A stretch of 64,000 nt of DNA. Origin: Methylotenera sp. (GTDB lineage Bacteria > Pseudomonadota > Gammaproteobacteria > Burkholderiales > Methylophilaceae). The stretch is taken from contig JAKFVD010000003.1 of NCBI GenBank assembly GCA_021732365.1, positions 100,505 to 164,504 on the forward strand. Direction: 5' to 3'. Positions 29,101 to 38,195 of this stretch are shown here, one piece after another. A program made the position numbers and the translations under genes. Under the pieces are notes generated by a model that was not told where the DNA came from, ran no database searches, and was given only the letters and a program-made list of their open reading frames with translations. How positions within the stretch are numbered: the first letter of the stretch is position 1; each line of letters begins with the position of its first letter.

Positions 29101-29302
29101 GACCTCAATGGCATTTGTGCTTGGTATTGTGCCCTTGGTGATTGCGACAGGTGCAGGTGCTGCAGCGCGTCGTAGCATGGGTACTGGCGTATTTGGCGGT
29201 ATGCTGTTGGCCACTTTTGTGGCGACTATTTTCATTCCGCTATTTTTTACTTGGTTAAGTAACACCCATGTAGATAGAAAACATCATGGCGAAGGGCTAT
29301 AG
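26198..29302 (+). CDS. RND multidrug efflux inner-membrane pump (AcrB/MexB, HAE-1 family)
   Basis: A 1034-residue proton-driven antiporter, full length for HAE-1. The conserved start (TRPIFASVLSIIIVLAGL) and the proton-relay Asp pair D408-D409 in GIVVDDAIVVLENVERL are present; 12 membrane helices and two large periplasmic loops are laid out as in AcrB. It exports hydrophobic drugs, dyes or solvents. The downstream outer-membrane gene starts 10 bases after its stop. Confidence 0.97.
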   Translation: MTKFFITRPIFASVLSIIIVLAGLAAALKLPVAQYPQIAPPTVLITATYPGASADTLSKTVAAPIEEQLSGVEGLLYFNSSADSSGTLTITATFEVGTDVNQATFNVSNRVNIALPRLPDEVRRTGLVVQKRSNDILLVIMLTDKQRKYDPLYLSNYGTLNVLDELKRIKGVGDATIFGAQDYSMRIWLKPDRMAQLGVTTTDIATAIQSQNAQYAAGKIGQEPSPSSQQLVYTVTAKGRLVDPSEFGNIIIRADGPSGVLYLKDVARIELGSQSYNVRTALDGLPGVGIPIFLQTGANALDTAQAIKEKMAELKQRFPKGVDWEVPYDTSDFVKSSIEEVIKTLAEAMVLVVLVVFVFLQSWRATLIPLIAVPISLIGTFAGLWIFGFSINTLTLFAMVLSIGIVVDDAIVVLENVERLMSEEKLSPIKAAVKSMEQVSGAVVAIVLVLCAVFVPVAFLGGIAGEMYRQFAVTVAVAVVISGIVALTLTPALCAILLKSVHEESAFFKPFNRGFQKLTNFYSATVDLTLHHKFIGTLVFGAIIAVVVVLLRVVPGSFVPAEDQGYVISAVIMPDGATLSRTTKTTEAVRSAIAKDPAVAHEFAVNGFDLIGGGNKTSAATMFVRLKDWSERETTAEGIVGKLFGIGMQQPDGMAIAFNPPAIRGLGSSGGFEVYVQSRSDSDPMRLSAVVNNFMDALRKEQRLTGINSFFRPTVPQLFVEVDEAKAISQGVPVADIYATLQSTMGSLYVNDFNKSGRTYRVQLQAEAEYRMKAEDLGKVYVRSNAGQMVPLSALSKVSNIVGAEQLERYNGLLSAKVLGGGAANVSSGDAIAMVEKIAAENLPDGYQIAWTGQAYQEKRTGSAAIFAFGFAIIMVFLILAAQFETWALPLAVIMAVPFALAGALLAVLMRGMPNDIYFQIGLITLVGLAAKNAILIVEFASQKMEEGMPVAQAALEAARMRFRPIVMTSMAFVLGIVPLVIATGAGAAARRSMGTGVFGGMLLATFVATIFIPLFFTWLSNTHVDRKHHGEGL

Positions 29303-29312
29303 AGATTACATT

Positions 29313-30794
29313 ATGAAAAACTTAAGTATGAAAATATCAAGCATATTGTTGTTATTAATGTTGTCGTCTTGCCAAGCATTAGGTCCCAATTATCTGCGCC
29401 AAGTATTTAACTTGCCTGAAAAATTCAGCGAGCCAGTGGTTGCTGACAATGCCGAAAATGCGGCGACTAAAGCTTGGTGGAAGCATTATCAGGATGCAAA
29501 ATTGAATGAGTTGGTTGCATTAAGTTTGCAAAACAATTCCGATATTCAATTAGCAGTGGCGCGTATTGAAGAAGCCGATGCCAGCATGCGCGAAGTCGGT
29601 GCTTCACTGTTTCCTGAGGTCAGTTTCTCGACCGATGCGACACGCACAAAAGTGACGGAGTTAGGCGCTTTCCCAGTGTTTATTTCGCCTATTCGCAATA
29701 ACTATACGTTTGGATTTAATACCAATTATGAGTTAGATTTTTGGGGAAAAATCAAGCGTGCAAAAGAAGCCGCAACTGCAAATGCTTTGGCTTCGCGTTA
29801 TTCAAAACAAACGGTTGAGCTTTCATTAATCGGTTTGGTGAGCAGTAATTATCTGCAATTGCGCGGTATTGAGGCACAAATTGCGGTTACTAAAGATAAC
29901 CAACGCAGTCGTGAAGAATCACTTAAATTAACGCAGCGCAGGCTTGAGGGTGGTATCGCTAGTAGCCTAGAAGTCAGCCAAGCTGAAGTAGCTGTAAGCA
30001 ATTTAAACGCGCAGTTGATTGAATTAAACCGTTTGCGCGCGTTAACTTTGCATCAACTTGCGGTGTTAACGGGCGTGCTGGATTTGAAATTAGATGAAGT
30101 GAATCAAGCGGATATTCGTGCATTGCCACTACCGCCGATTCCACCAGCAGGATTACCGTCTGCTTTGCTCGAAAATCGTCCTGATATTCGCCAAGCAGAA
30201 CAAGCATTGATTGCTGAAAATGCGCAAATTGGTATTGCAAAAGCGGCTTTGTACCCTAGTATCAGCCTGACAGGTAGCTACGGTGGTGAGAGTTTGGAGT
30301 TAGGTAATCTACTAAAATCGGGTGCACGTATCTGGACATTGGGTTTAGGTTTAGATTTGCCCATTTTTGATTCAGGTAAACGTAAAGCTAGAGTAGAACA
30401 GGCGACAGCAAGGCAAAAACAAGCGTTAGCACAATATCAAACGACGATTCAAAATGCATTTAGAGAAGTTAATGATGCATTAGTGACGCGACGTTTAAAT
30501 GTTGAACGTGAGCAAAGTTTGGCTGCAAGTGAAGCGTCTGCTAAAAAAGCGCTGGCTGTGGCTGAAAATCGCTATAAAGCTGGTTATTCAGCCTACCTAG
30601 AAGTTTTGGATGCGCAGCGTGTGCACAACGATGCTGCTTTAGCTAACGTACAGGCAAGGCAAGCTACAAGTTTGGCTAGTGTTGAGTTATTTAAGGTGCT
30701 AGGTGGTGATTGGCGTGAGAGTGAGCAAGCTGACACTGCATCATCTAATCCCGCGCCATTAACTTCTGTTCCAATGGCGACTAAAGCTAATTAG
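29313..30794 (+). CDS. Outer-membrane efflux channel lipoprotein (OprM/NodT family)
   Basis: A 493-residue outer-membrane factor. Lipobox LSSC (Cys20), then two tandem OEP domains with long coiled-coil helices (LNELVALSLQNNSDIQLAVARIEEA and its repeat LLENRPDIRQAEQAL). The ATG at 29313 is preferred; an ATG at 29286 would overlap the pump gene by 17 bases and spoil the signal peptide. It completes the tripartite pump. Confidence 0.95.
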   Translation: MKNLSMKISSILLLLMLSSCQALGPNYLRQVFNLPEKFSEPVVADNAENAATKAWWKHYQDAKLNELVALSLQNNSDIQLAVARIEEADASMREVGASLFPEVSFSTDATRTKVTELGAFPVFISPIRNNYTFGFNTNYELDFWGKIKRAKEAATANALASRYSKQTVELSLIGLVSSNYLQLRGIEAQIAVTKDNQRSREESLKLTQRRLEGGIASSLEVSQAEVAVSNLNAQLIELNRLRALTLHQLAVLTGVLDLKLDEVNQADIRALPLPPIPPAGLPSALLENRPDIRQAEQALIAENAQIGIAKAALYPSISLTGSYGGESLELGNLLKSGARIWTLGLGLDLPIFDSGKRKARVEQATARQKQALAQYQTTIQNAFREVNDALVTRRLNVEREQSLAASEASAKKALAVAENRYKAGYSAYLEVLDAQRVHNDAALANVQARQATSLASVELFKVLGGDWRESEQADTASSNPAPLTSVPMATKAN

Positions 30795-30865
30795 TTAACC
30801 AAATTTTAACGTTAAATTTCAACGATAAATACTTTAAACAGCAGATGTTAATTAGATAATTAACC

Positions 30866-32533
30866 TCAAAAAGGAAAGGCGACTTTAACCCAATCGTCGC
30901 GCGATTCAATTGGTTCGCCAAGCAGCGCGCGTTTGGGTGTACCAGAAATACTGACAGCATAGCTAGTATTAGGTCTGTAGTGCAGTTTTGGTAATAGCAA
31001 GGTTGAAATGCTGGATAAGCCTGCTTCAATCGGCAGATACACGCCAGCAAACAAGCCAATTTCAAGAGCGGAGGGCTGATTATTGCCAGATATGACGGAC
31101 GCGGTATCAGCAAATAACTCTTCATTGCGTAATTGCCGTAACTGCACCCAATTGGGGTGGCGCGACATGATTTCGATACCCACTTTAAGCTGATTACCAG
31201 TTGTTGGCTTCACACCTCTAATGATGCCAATGATGAGTTGGCTTGGATCTTCATCCATCATCAAGCCAATTAACTTATCAGGCCTTGCCAAAATATTGGC
31301 ATATTTATTTACTCTTGTGCCCAAGCCATGCGGGCTTTCGTCAGTGACAATCCAGCTGTCAAGTGAGCCGCTGTTGATTGTGAGGTTGCTCAATTGTGTC
31401 AAAGCGGTGTGTGTGCGTAGCCGCTCATCAAATGATTTCCCATCTTTTGATAAGCGTAATCCACTACTGATTTGATTGGCTTGTTGCACTTGATTACAGA
31501 TATTAACAATCCCGGCATTTACTTTGGCTGTTTTTGAAGTGGCTTCACGTGGCTCTTTGCGGCGTTGCCTGACGTAATTGATTTTAGTCCACTCAGCCAA
31601 CATCACATTTAGCGTGTCGTTTAATCTTTTAACACTCTCAATTTTCGCGCCCAGCAAGCTTTCTGGTGTTTCGCCGCGATCAGTTACCGTGATGCCCACT
31701 TTGATTTGCTTTTCTAGCTCATCTAACTCCCAATAACGGCATTGTTCGTTGGGCTCAAAATTACGCATGCGTTTGGCAGCAAAGTCTTTTTCCAAATCAA
31801 CAAAAAATAAATATTGTTCAGGCGTGTAATGCTTGCTAATGTGCGCGCGTGTTAGCCAATGTGTTAACACACGGAAAGCAATATCAACTTGTTGTTTGGG
31901 TAAATTAGATTGCGCTAATTGCCCTAACATACACATTTGTACAAAGTAAGCAGATAAACTGGTTGAGGGGGCTAATTTAAATAACTCAACGGGTATATTC
32001 AGCAAGGCTTGCTGTGTTGCAATGCGGTACAGCATAAAAAGCTGTATCCACATTTTAGTCGGCGGATTTGCCTGAGTATACATGCGCCATTTCATCATTT
32101 GCATGGCTGAGTACATCGCTCTGCCGATGAGAATAACAGGCATGTTGCCTTCTAGTTTAAACTTGCTGGGATTGATGACTTTTTCAATCACTTTCAGGTG
32201 CGCAATGTACGATTGTCGGCAATAGTTATAGCAAGTTTCTGAAATATTGATTTCGAGTTCAGGCTTTAGATTTTCAACTTGCACAAATTGAGAAGATAAT
32301 TTTTCTAGACGCGTAAAGTTAAGGTCTTCTAACTGGATGATAAGATCTAGTAGTACTTTATAATCAACATCTTCTTCAGCTTGCATATGCGCAATAATAA
32401 TGGCCAATTGCTGGTAGCAAAACTTTAATGCAGCAAGGTCATCCATTTCTGCAAGGTCATCTACCCATGCATACTGCGCATGCATTTTTTTAGTCAGCGC
32501 ACCACCAAAAATTTGTTGAATAATATTTTTCAT
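30866..32533 (-). CDS. Large uncharacterised cytoplasmic protein with a C-terminal PilZ-like motif
   Basis: A 555-residue soluble protein without signal peptide or membrane helices. The first ~330 residues are mostly helical; the end is beta-rich. DSWIVTDESPHGLGTRV near residue 400 carries the [DN]xSxxG element of PilZ c-di-GMP-binding domains, and LIGIIRGVKP and QLKVGIEIMSRHP look like following barrel strands. The RxxxR part of the PilZ motif is not obvious (RLRTH is the nearest), so c-di-GMP binding is uncertain. It is a single gene, convergent with the RND operon and divergent from gltX. Confidence 0.65.
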   Translation of the reverse strand: MKNIIQQIFGGALTKKMHAQYAWVDDLAEMDDLAALKFCYQQLAIIIAHMQAEEDVDYKVLLDLIIQLEDLNFTRLEKLSSQFVQVENLKPELEINISETCYNYCRQSYIAHLKVIEKVINPSKFKLEGNMPVILIGRAMYSAMQMMKWRMYTQANPPTKMWIQLFMLYRIATQQALLNIPVELFKLAPSTSLSAYFVQMCMLGQLAQSNLPKQQVDIAFRVLTHWLTRAHISKHYTPEQYLFFVDLEKDFAAKRMRNFEPNEQCRYWELDELEKQIKVGITVTDRGETPESLLGAKIESVKRLNDTLNVMLAEWTKINYVRQRRKEPREATSKTAKVNAGIVNICNQVQQANQISSGLRLSKDGKSFDERLRTHTALTQLSNLTINSGSLDSWIVTDESPHGLGTRVNKYANILARPDKLIGLMMDEDPSQLIIGIIRGVKPTTGNQLKVGIEIMSRHPNWVQLRQLRNEELFADTASVISGNNQPSALEIGLFAGVYLPIEAGLSSISTLLLPKLHYRPNTSYAVSISGTPKRALLGEPIESRDDWVKVAFPF

Positions 32534-32711
32534 TGAATGAAGTAGGCAATAATTTTTACATCTAATCTAATATTTTAATTTATTTAATTAAAATATAATA
32601 ATAAATCATTGAATAATCAAGATTTATTTAATTATTAATGCATGGTAATAATCAAAATCAGCCATTAAATGGCATGTTAGAATACTGTTTTTTAACCTGT
32701 TTATTTCATTC

Positions 32712-34106
32712 ATGATAGTTCGTACTCGATTTGCTCCCAGCCCAACTGGTTTTCTACATATTGGCGGTGCCCGCACTGCGCTATTTTCTTGGGCTTATGC
32801 TAAAAAAAATGTAGGTCAATTTATCTTACGTATTGAAGACACAGATGTTGAGCGCAGTACGCCAGAAGCTGTACAAGCAATTTTAGATGGCATGCATTGG
32901 CTGGGTTTAGATTACGACGAAGGCCCGTTTTACCAGATGCAACGCATGAACACTTATAAAAAAGTGATTCAAAGTATGCTCGACATTGGCACGGCATATT
33001 ACTGCTATAGCAGTAAAGAAGAGTTGGAATCCTTGCGTGAAAGTCAGATGCAGCAAGGCTTAAAACCGCGTTACGATGGAAAGTGGCGTCCAGAATCAGG
33101 CAAAACTTTACCTGCAATACCAGCAGACATTTCGCCAGTGGTCCGTTTTAAAAACCCACAAACAGGTGTAGTGGCTTGGGATGATTTGGTAAAAGGCCGT
33201 ATTGAAATTGCCAATAGTGAATTGGACGATTTGATTATCGCCCGTGCTGACGGTACACCTACATACAATTTCTGCGTGGTAGTCGATGATTTTGAGATGG
33301 GCATTACGCAAGTGATACGTGGTGATGACCATGTGAATAATACGCCGCGCCAGATTAATATGTTGAACGCATTAGGCGCAACCATTCCGCAATATGCGCA
33401 TTTATCCATGATATTGGGCGATGACGGGCAAAAACTATCCAAACGTCATGGTGCGGTAAGTGTGATGCAATATCATGAAGATGGCTATTTAAAAGAGGCG
33501 GTATTGAATTATCTGGCACGTCTTGGCTGGAGTCACGGCGATGCGGAAATATTTAATATGCAGCAATTTTGTGAATGGTTTGATTTAGACCATATCACGC
33601 CATCTGCGGCACAATTTAACACTGAAAAATTAAACTGGTTAAATGCGCATTACATTAAAGAAGCGAGTTTAGATTCGCTTGAAATAGATATTACTAATCG
33701 TTTGGCAAAGCTAGGTTTGACTGTTTCGGCTAATCCTGAGCTAAAGTTAGTCTTAAGTTTGTATCGCGAGCGGGCTAATAATTTAAATCAATTGGCTAGT
33801 GATATTGCTTATTTTTACATGCCAGCCCAAACCAATCCAGCCGATGCTGAAAAACATATCACAGCAGAAATTTTACCTGTGATAAAAGCGTTAAGTCAGA
33901 AGCTTGCAGCTATCGATTGGCGTGCAGAGGCCATTCATGATGCGATTAATACGGTAGTTGCAGAAAATCAACTCAAATTCCCTAAAGTAGCCATGCCTTT
34001 GCGTGTGATGTTAACGGGCATTGCGCAATCGCCTAGTATTGATCAGGTAATGGCTATATTAGGGCAAAAAGAAACCCTGTTTAGGATACACAAATATTTA
34101 ATATAG
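32712..34106 (+). CDS. gltX: Glutamyl-tRNA synthetase
   Basis: A 464-residue class I synthetase. The HIGH-type motif (PSPTGFLHIGGART), the KMSKS-type loop (KLSKRHGAVS) and the C-terminal anticodon-binding helices are present. No zinc-binding Cys cluster is seen in the SKEELESLRESQ region, as in the zinc-free GluRS type. It is preceded by a 180-base, very AT-rich region. Single gene. Confidence 0.97.
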   Translation: MIVRTRFAPSPTGFLHIGGARTALFSWAYAKKNVGQFILRIEDTDVERSTPEAVQAILDGMHWLGLDYDEGPFYQMQRMNTYKKVIQSMLDIGTAYYCYSSKEELESLRESQMQQGLKPRYDGKWRPESGKTLPAIPADISPVVRFKNPQTGVVAWDDLVKGRIEIANSELDDLIIARADGTPTYNFCVVVDDFEMGITQVIRGDDHVNNTPRQINMLNALGATIPQYAHLSMILGDDGQKLSKRHGAVSVMQYHEDGYLKEAVLNYLARLGWSHGDAEIFNMQQFCEWFDLDHITPSAAQFNTEKLNWLNAHYIKEASLDSLEIDITNRLAKLGLTVSANPELKLVLSLYRERANNLNQLASDIAYFYMPAQTNPADAEKHITAEILPVIKALSQKLAAIDWRAEAIHDAINTVVAENQLKFPKVAMPLRVMLTGIAQSPSIDQVMAILGQKETLFRIHKYLI

Positions 34107-34292
34107 ATTATTTAAAATGATGTTGTAGCTAAAAACACATTTTAAATCAGCTTAACTCGCAAAATAACTGAAAAAAATAGTTAAAACTGCTATTGAAATG
34201 CGAACAAAAAGGCGCAATCATAATCATATAGCTGGCAGATTTAGCTTTTTTATTAAGCTACTCCAATTTTATAAAACTACAAGGAGCAAAAC

Positions 34293-34532
34293 ATGAATAA
34301 CAAAGGACAAATGCTGCAAGATCCATTCTTAAACGCACTTAGAAAAGAACACGTACAAGTTTCAATTTACTTGGTTAACGGAATTAAGTTGCAGGGCCAA
34401 GTGGATTCGTTCGATCAGTATGTCATCTTATTAAAAAACACAGTGACTCAAATGGTATACAAACACGCTATTTCTACCATTGTGCCTGCACGTGCAGTCA
34501 GCATGGCCTTGCCAGAACACTCAGAAGAATAA
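34293..34532 (+). CDS. hfq: RNA chaperone Hfq
   Basis: A 79-residue Sm-like protein with Sm1 ([21 protein letters not shown]) and Sm2 ([10 protein letters not shown]) motifs. It forms a hexameric ring that pairs small RNAs with mRNAs. A strong AAGGAG site precedes the ATG. First gene of hfq-hflX-hflK-hflC, the usual proteobacterial cluster. Confidence 0.98.
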   Translation: MNNKGQMLQDPFLNALRKEHVQVSIYLVNGIKLQGQVDSFDQYVILLKNTVTQMVYKHAISTIVPARAVSMALPEHSEE

Positions 34533-34535
34533 AAC

Positions 34536-35726
34536 TTGTCAATTAGACCCTCTGGTTACGGCGAAAATACCCTAGCAAACCCATCTACTTTAACAACCTC
34601 ATCTAACGGTGCGGTTATTTTAGTCAGCGTGGATTTTGGCGAACCTGATTATGCAGAAAGCCTGCATGAGCTTAGGCAACTGGTGATATCTGCTGGCATG
34701 CAGGTGCGCGCCACGGTAGAGGGCAAACGTAGTACGCCTGATGCCAAATTATTTATTGGTAGCGGCAAAGCTGATGAATTAAAAACCATGCTAGAAGCAA
34801 GTGAAACTAATTTAGTCGCTTTTAATCATGATTTAAGCCCATCTCAGCAGCGAAATTTAGAACGATTTTTACAAGCTAAAGTGTTAGATAGAACTGGCTT
34901 GATTTTAGATATCTTTGCACAGCGTGCGCAAACGCACGAGGGTAAGTTGCAAGTTGAGTTAGCCCAGCTAGAGCACTTATCTACCAGACTTGTTCGCGGC
35001 TGGACTCACTTAGAGCGACAAAAAGGTGGTATTGGTGTGCGTGGTGGCCCAGGTGAAACCCAGCTAGAGCTTGATCGCCGCATGTTGCGTGTTCGCGTCA
35101 AACAATTGCGTGAAAAATTGGAAAAACTCAAATCACAACGTAATATGCAACGCCGTGCCCGTAAGCGTTCCAATTTGATGACCGTATCGTTAGTTGGCTA
35201 CACTAATGCAGGAAAATCCACTTTATTTAACCGTTTAACACAATCAGGTGTATATGCGGCAGATAAGTTATTTGCGACGCTAGATACCACTTCACGCAAA
35301 ATGTATTTGGGCGAAGATTACCATTCTGGCGGTGGTGCTGTAGTCGTTTCAGATACGGTTGGTTTTATTAAGCATTTGCCCACCACTTTAATTGAAGCGT
35401 TTGGCGCAACACTAGAAGAAGCATCGCAAGCTGATTTATTGCTGCATGTAGTGGATGTTGCAAGTACTAACCGCGATGCGCAGATTGCACAGGTCAATTT
35501 AGTTTTACAAGAAATTGGCGCGTCAAAAGTACCACAAATTTTGGTTTTAAATCAGATTGATAAGCTGGATATGTCGGCAGGCTTGATTCGCGATGAATAT
35601 GGTAATATTTCAAAAGTGAGTATTTCGGCTGCAACTGGTGTTGGAATTGACTATTTAAAGTTAGCGTTAACTGAACATCAACAGCTTTTAAAACGGCACA
35701 GCACAGAAGAAAGCGCCTACGTGTAA
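34536..35726 (+). CDS. hflX: Ribosome-splitting GTPase HflX
   Basis: A 396-residue GTPase: N-terminal nucleotide-binding HflX domain (ILVSVDFGEPDYAESLHEL), the GGPGETQLELDRR linker motif, then G1 ([15 protein letters not shown]), G3 (DTVGFI) and G4 (LNQID). It rescues stalled ribosomes. The start is TTG at 34536, three bases after the hfq stop, which implies coupled translation. Confidence 0.96.
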   Translation: MSIRPSGYGENTLANPSTLTTSSNGAVILVSVDFGEPDYAESLHELRQLVISAGMQVRATVEGKRSTPDAKLFIGSGKADELKTMLEASETNLVAFNHDLSPSQQRNLERFLQAKVLDRTGLILDIFAQRAQTHEGKLQVELAQLEHLSTRLVRGWTHLERQKGGIGVRGGPGETQLELDRRMLRVRVKQLREKLEKLKSQRNMQRRARKRSNLMTVSLVGYTNAGKSTLFNRLTQSGVYAADKLFATLDTTSRKMYLGEDYHSGGGAVVVSDTVGFIKHLPTTLIEAFGATLEEASQADLLLHVVDVASTNRDAQIAQVNLVLQEIGASKVPQILVLNQIDKLDMSAGLIRDEYGNISKVSISAATGVGIDYLKLALTEHQQLLKRHSTEESAYV

Positions 35727-35784
35727 CCTCAGTTTTGAAACCCAATTTTCTCAATAAAATTTGTAATATAGTTCGGAGTAATAC

Positions 35785-36933
35785 ATGATTAAGTTTCCTG
35801 GTTTTGGCCAACGTAACAATGAGGGTCCACCTGATTTGGATCAAATATTGAGTGATTTAAACCAAAAAATTAATAACCTTTTTGGCAAAAAAGGGAATAA
35901 CAATAGCCAGCCATCAGCTAATAAAAATTTTGATGTGCCTGTTTTACCCATATTAGCCGTGATTGCCGCTATTTGGCTAGCTACTGGATTTTATATCGTT
36001 GATCAAGGCTCTTTGGGTGTTGTGCAGCGATTTGGTCAATATACCCAAACCACTGAGCCAGGCCCAAGATGGCATTGGCCCTATCCGATTGAGTCTGCCG
36101 AAGTGGTGAATATGGAGCAAGTGCGCCGCCTAGAAGTGGGTTATAGAAGCAGTGATGGTGGTGGTAAGACAAGGCAGCCCAAAGAAGCCTTAATGCTAAC
36201 GGAAGATGAAAACATCATCGATATGCAAGTTGCTGTGCAATACAAGCTAAAAAACGCGAAAGATTATTTATTTAATAATCGTTCAACCGATGAATCTGTG
36301 ATGTCGGCTGCAGAAACGGCCATTCGTGAAATTGTGGGTAAGAGTAAGCTAGATGATTTATTACAAAAGGGCTTGCCAGATACTTCTGAGCGCATGCAAG
36401 CAATTTTAGATAGTTACAAGTCTGGTGTGTTAATTACCAGTGTATCGCGCCAAAAGGGTGCCGCGCCAGAGCAAGTGAAAGAGGCATTTGATGATGTAAA
36501 CCGTGCTAATCAGGATTATCAACGTCAAATCAACGAAGGCGAAGCCTACGCTAATGATGTGATTCCTAAAGCGCGCGGTAATGCAGCACGTCTGGCAGAA
36601 GAGGCATCAGGCTATAAACTTAAAGTGGAAAATGAGGCAAGAGGTAATGCCAGTCGTTTTGAGCAAATTTTAGCGCAATATAACAAGGCGCCAGAAGTCA
36701 CGCGTCAGCGTTTGTATTTAGATGCGCAAGAGCAAATTATGTCTAGCACCAGCAAAGTCATTGTAGATCAGCAGGGCGGTAATAGTTTGTTATATTTACC
36801 ATTGGATAAATTAATGGCAGCGGGCGCTGCTGGGCCAAGTGCTTCACCTACCGTAGTAACGACAACTACAGTCAAACAGTCTGAGAGCGAAGCAGACACT
36901 TCACGCGACTTAATGCGTAGCCGAGACAGATAA
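35785..36933 (+). CDS. hflK: FtsH protease modulator subunit HflK
   Basis: A 382-residue SPFH/prohibitin-family membrane protein: cytoplasmic Gly/Asn-rich N-terminus, one transmembrane helix (VLPILAVIAAIWLATGFYIV), the band-7 domain (GSLGVVQRFGQYTQTTEPGPRWHWP) and a long coiled-coil tail. With HflC it forms a membrane cage around FtsH. A ribosome site (GGAG) precedes the ATG. Confidence 0.96.
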   Translation: MIKFPGFGQRNNEGPPDLDQILSDLNQKINNLFGKKGNNNSQPSANKNFDVPVLPILAVIAAIWLATGFYIVDQGSLGVVQRFGQYTQTTEPGPRWHWPYPIESAEVVNMEQVRRLEVGYRSSDGGGKTRQPKEALMLTEDENIIDMQVAVQYKLKNAKDYLFNNRSTDESVMSAAETAIREIVGKSKLDDLLQKGLPDTSERMQAILDSYKSGVLITSVSRQKGAAPEQVKEAFDDVNRANQDYQRQINEGEAYANDVIPKARGNAARLAEEASGYKLKVENEARGNASRFEQILAQYNKAPEVTRQRLYLDAQEQIMSSTSKVIVDQQGGNSLLYLPLDKLMAAGAAGPSASPTVVTTTTVKQSESEADTSRDLMRSRDR

Positions 36934-36983
36934 CTAGTCAGTCCACATATCGTTATTTTGAAAAGAATTTAAAGAGAATTGAA

Positions 36984-37856
36984 ATGAAAAATATAGGTGC
37001 GTATTTAGTGGGATTATTTGCATTGTTAGTGATACTAACCATGTCTTTTTTTACGGTGGATCAGCGTGAGTTTGCACTTGTTTTTAGGCTGGGTGAAATT
37101 ATCTCGGTAAAAAAAGAGCCTGGCTTATATTTTAAAGTACCGTTGCTGGATGACTTGAAGTACTTTGATAAACGTATTGTCACTTTAGACTCTGAGCAGC
37201 CCGCTGAAATTATTACCAGCGAAAACAAAACCATGACAGTAGATTCATTTGTAAAATGGCGTATTGTTGATCCTTCAAGATACTATGTTTCAGTTAAAGA
37301 AGGTGGCGAAAGCGCTGCTGAAGATCGTCTTGCTCAAGTAGTGAATGCTGGATTACGTGATGAATTTGGTAAACGAACCGTACATGATGTGATTTCTGGC
37401 GAGCGCAGGGCTATTATGGATAATATGCGTATTCGCGCAGATAAAGAAGCGCGTCAAATTGGTATTCAAGTAGTGGATGTGCGGTTAAAACGCGTGGACT
37501 ATTCTGAACAAATTAGCAAATCAGTTTATGATCGTATGATTGCAGAACGTGGACGTATCGCTAACCAGTTACGTTCAGAGGGTGCAGCTGCATCCGAAAA
37601 AATACGGGCTGATGCCGATAAGCAACGCGAAGTTATTATTGCCGAAGCGTTTGGTAATGCACAAAAAATGAAGGGTGAGGGTGATGCAAAAGCGGCCGAG
37701 ATTTACTCTAGCGCTTACAGCAAAAACCCAGAATTTTATGCGTTTTATCGCAGTCAAGAAGCTTACAAAAATAGCTTTAAAAGTAAGTCAGATATCATGG
37801 TGCTGGATCCAAAATCTGAGTTTTTTAAATACATGCGCAGTGCTGGCGGCAAGTAA
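36984..37856 (+). CDS. hflC: FtsH protease modulator subunit HflC
   Basis: A 290-residue SPFH protein: N-terminal membrane helix (YLVGLFALLVILTMSFFTV), band-7 domain (FALVFRLGEIISVKKEPGLYFKVP) and a coiled-coil rich in Arg/Glu/Ala ending in FFKYMRSAGGK. Partner of HflK; 50 bases separate the genes. Confidence 0.96.
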   Translation: MKNIGAYLVGLFALLVILTMSFFTVDQREFALVFRLGEIISVKKEPGLYFKVPLLDDLKYFDKRIVTLDSEQPAEIITSENKTMTVDSFVKWRIVDPSRYYVSVKEGGESAAEDRLAQVVNAGLRDEFGKRTVHDVISGERRAIMDNMRIRADKEARQIGIQVVDVRLKRVDYSEQISKSVYDRMIAERGRIANQLRSEGAAASEKIRADADKQREVIIAEAFGNAQKMKGEGDAKAAEIYSSAYSKNPEFYAFYRSQEAYKNSFKSKSDIMVLDPKSEFFKYMRSAGGK

Positions 37857-37894
37857 TCCTGAGTGTGAAAGTAATATAGCTTGTTAGTAAAAAT

Positions 37895-38080
37895 ATGAAT
37901 ACTACTCTGATTACTGCACTAGGCTTAATGCTAATTTTAGAAGGAGTTTTGCCTTTAATCGCGCCACAAGCTTGGCGTGAAACTTTTAAGCGAATGGTCG
38001 CGCTTAAAGATGGGCAACTGCGTTTTGTCGGACTTTTTTCAATTGCAGGCGGCGCATTACTTTTTTGGCTATCGAAGTGA
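37895..38080 (+). CDS. DUF2065 family two-helix membrane protein
   Basis: A 61-residue protein with two hydrophobic helices: ALGLMLILEGVLPLIAP and LRFVGLFSIAGGALLFWL. This is the pattern of DUF2065 (YjeT), found right after hflC in many Proteobacteria, as here. No function is established. Position suggests a link with the HflKC-FtsH assembly or simple operon membership. Confidence 0.88.
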   Translation: MNTTLITALGLMLILEGVLPLIAPQAWRETFKRMVALKDGQLRFVGLFSIAGGALLFWLSK

Positions 38081-38195
38081 TACGACAAATTAATATCTAC
38101 AAAACGTTCAAATAGCGATAAAATCTTAAATTGTTGTTCAATTTAAGATTTTATTGTTCTCAAAAGCTTCATTAAACCCGAATTTAAAATTAATC

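Noticed and set aside
38154..38195. Longer hisZ start at TTG 38154
   Set aside because: The 14 added residues do not match HisZ N-termini; ATG 38196 gives the conserved RNWLLPEYIEDVLP start.
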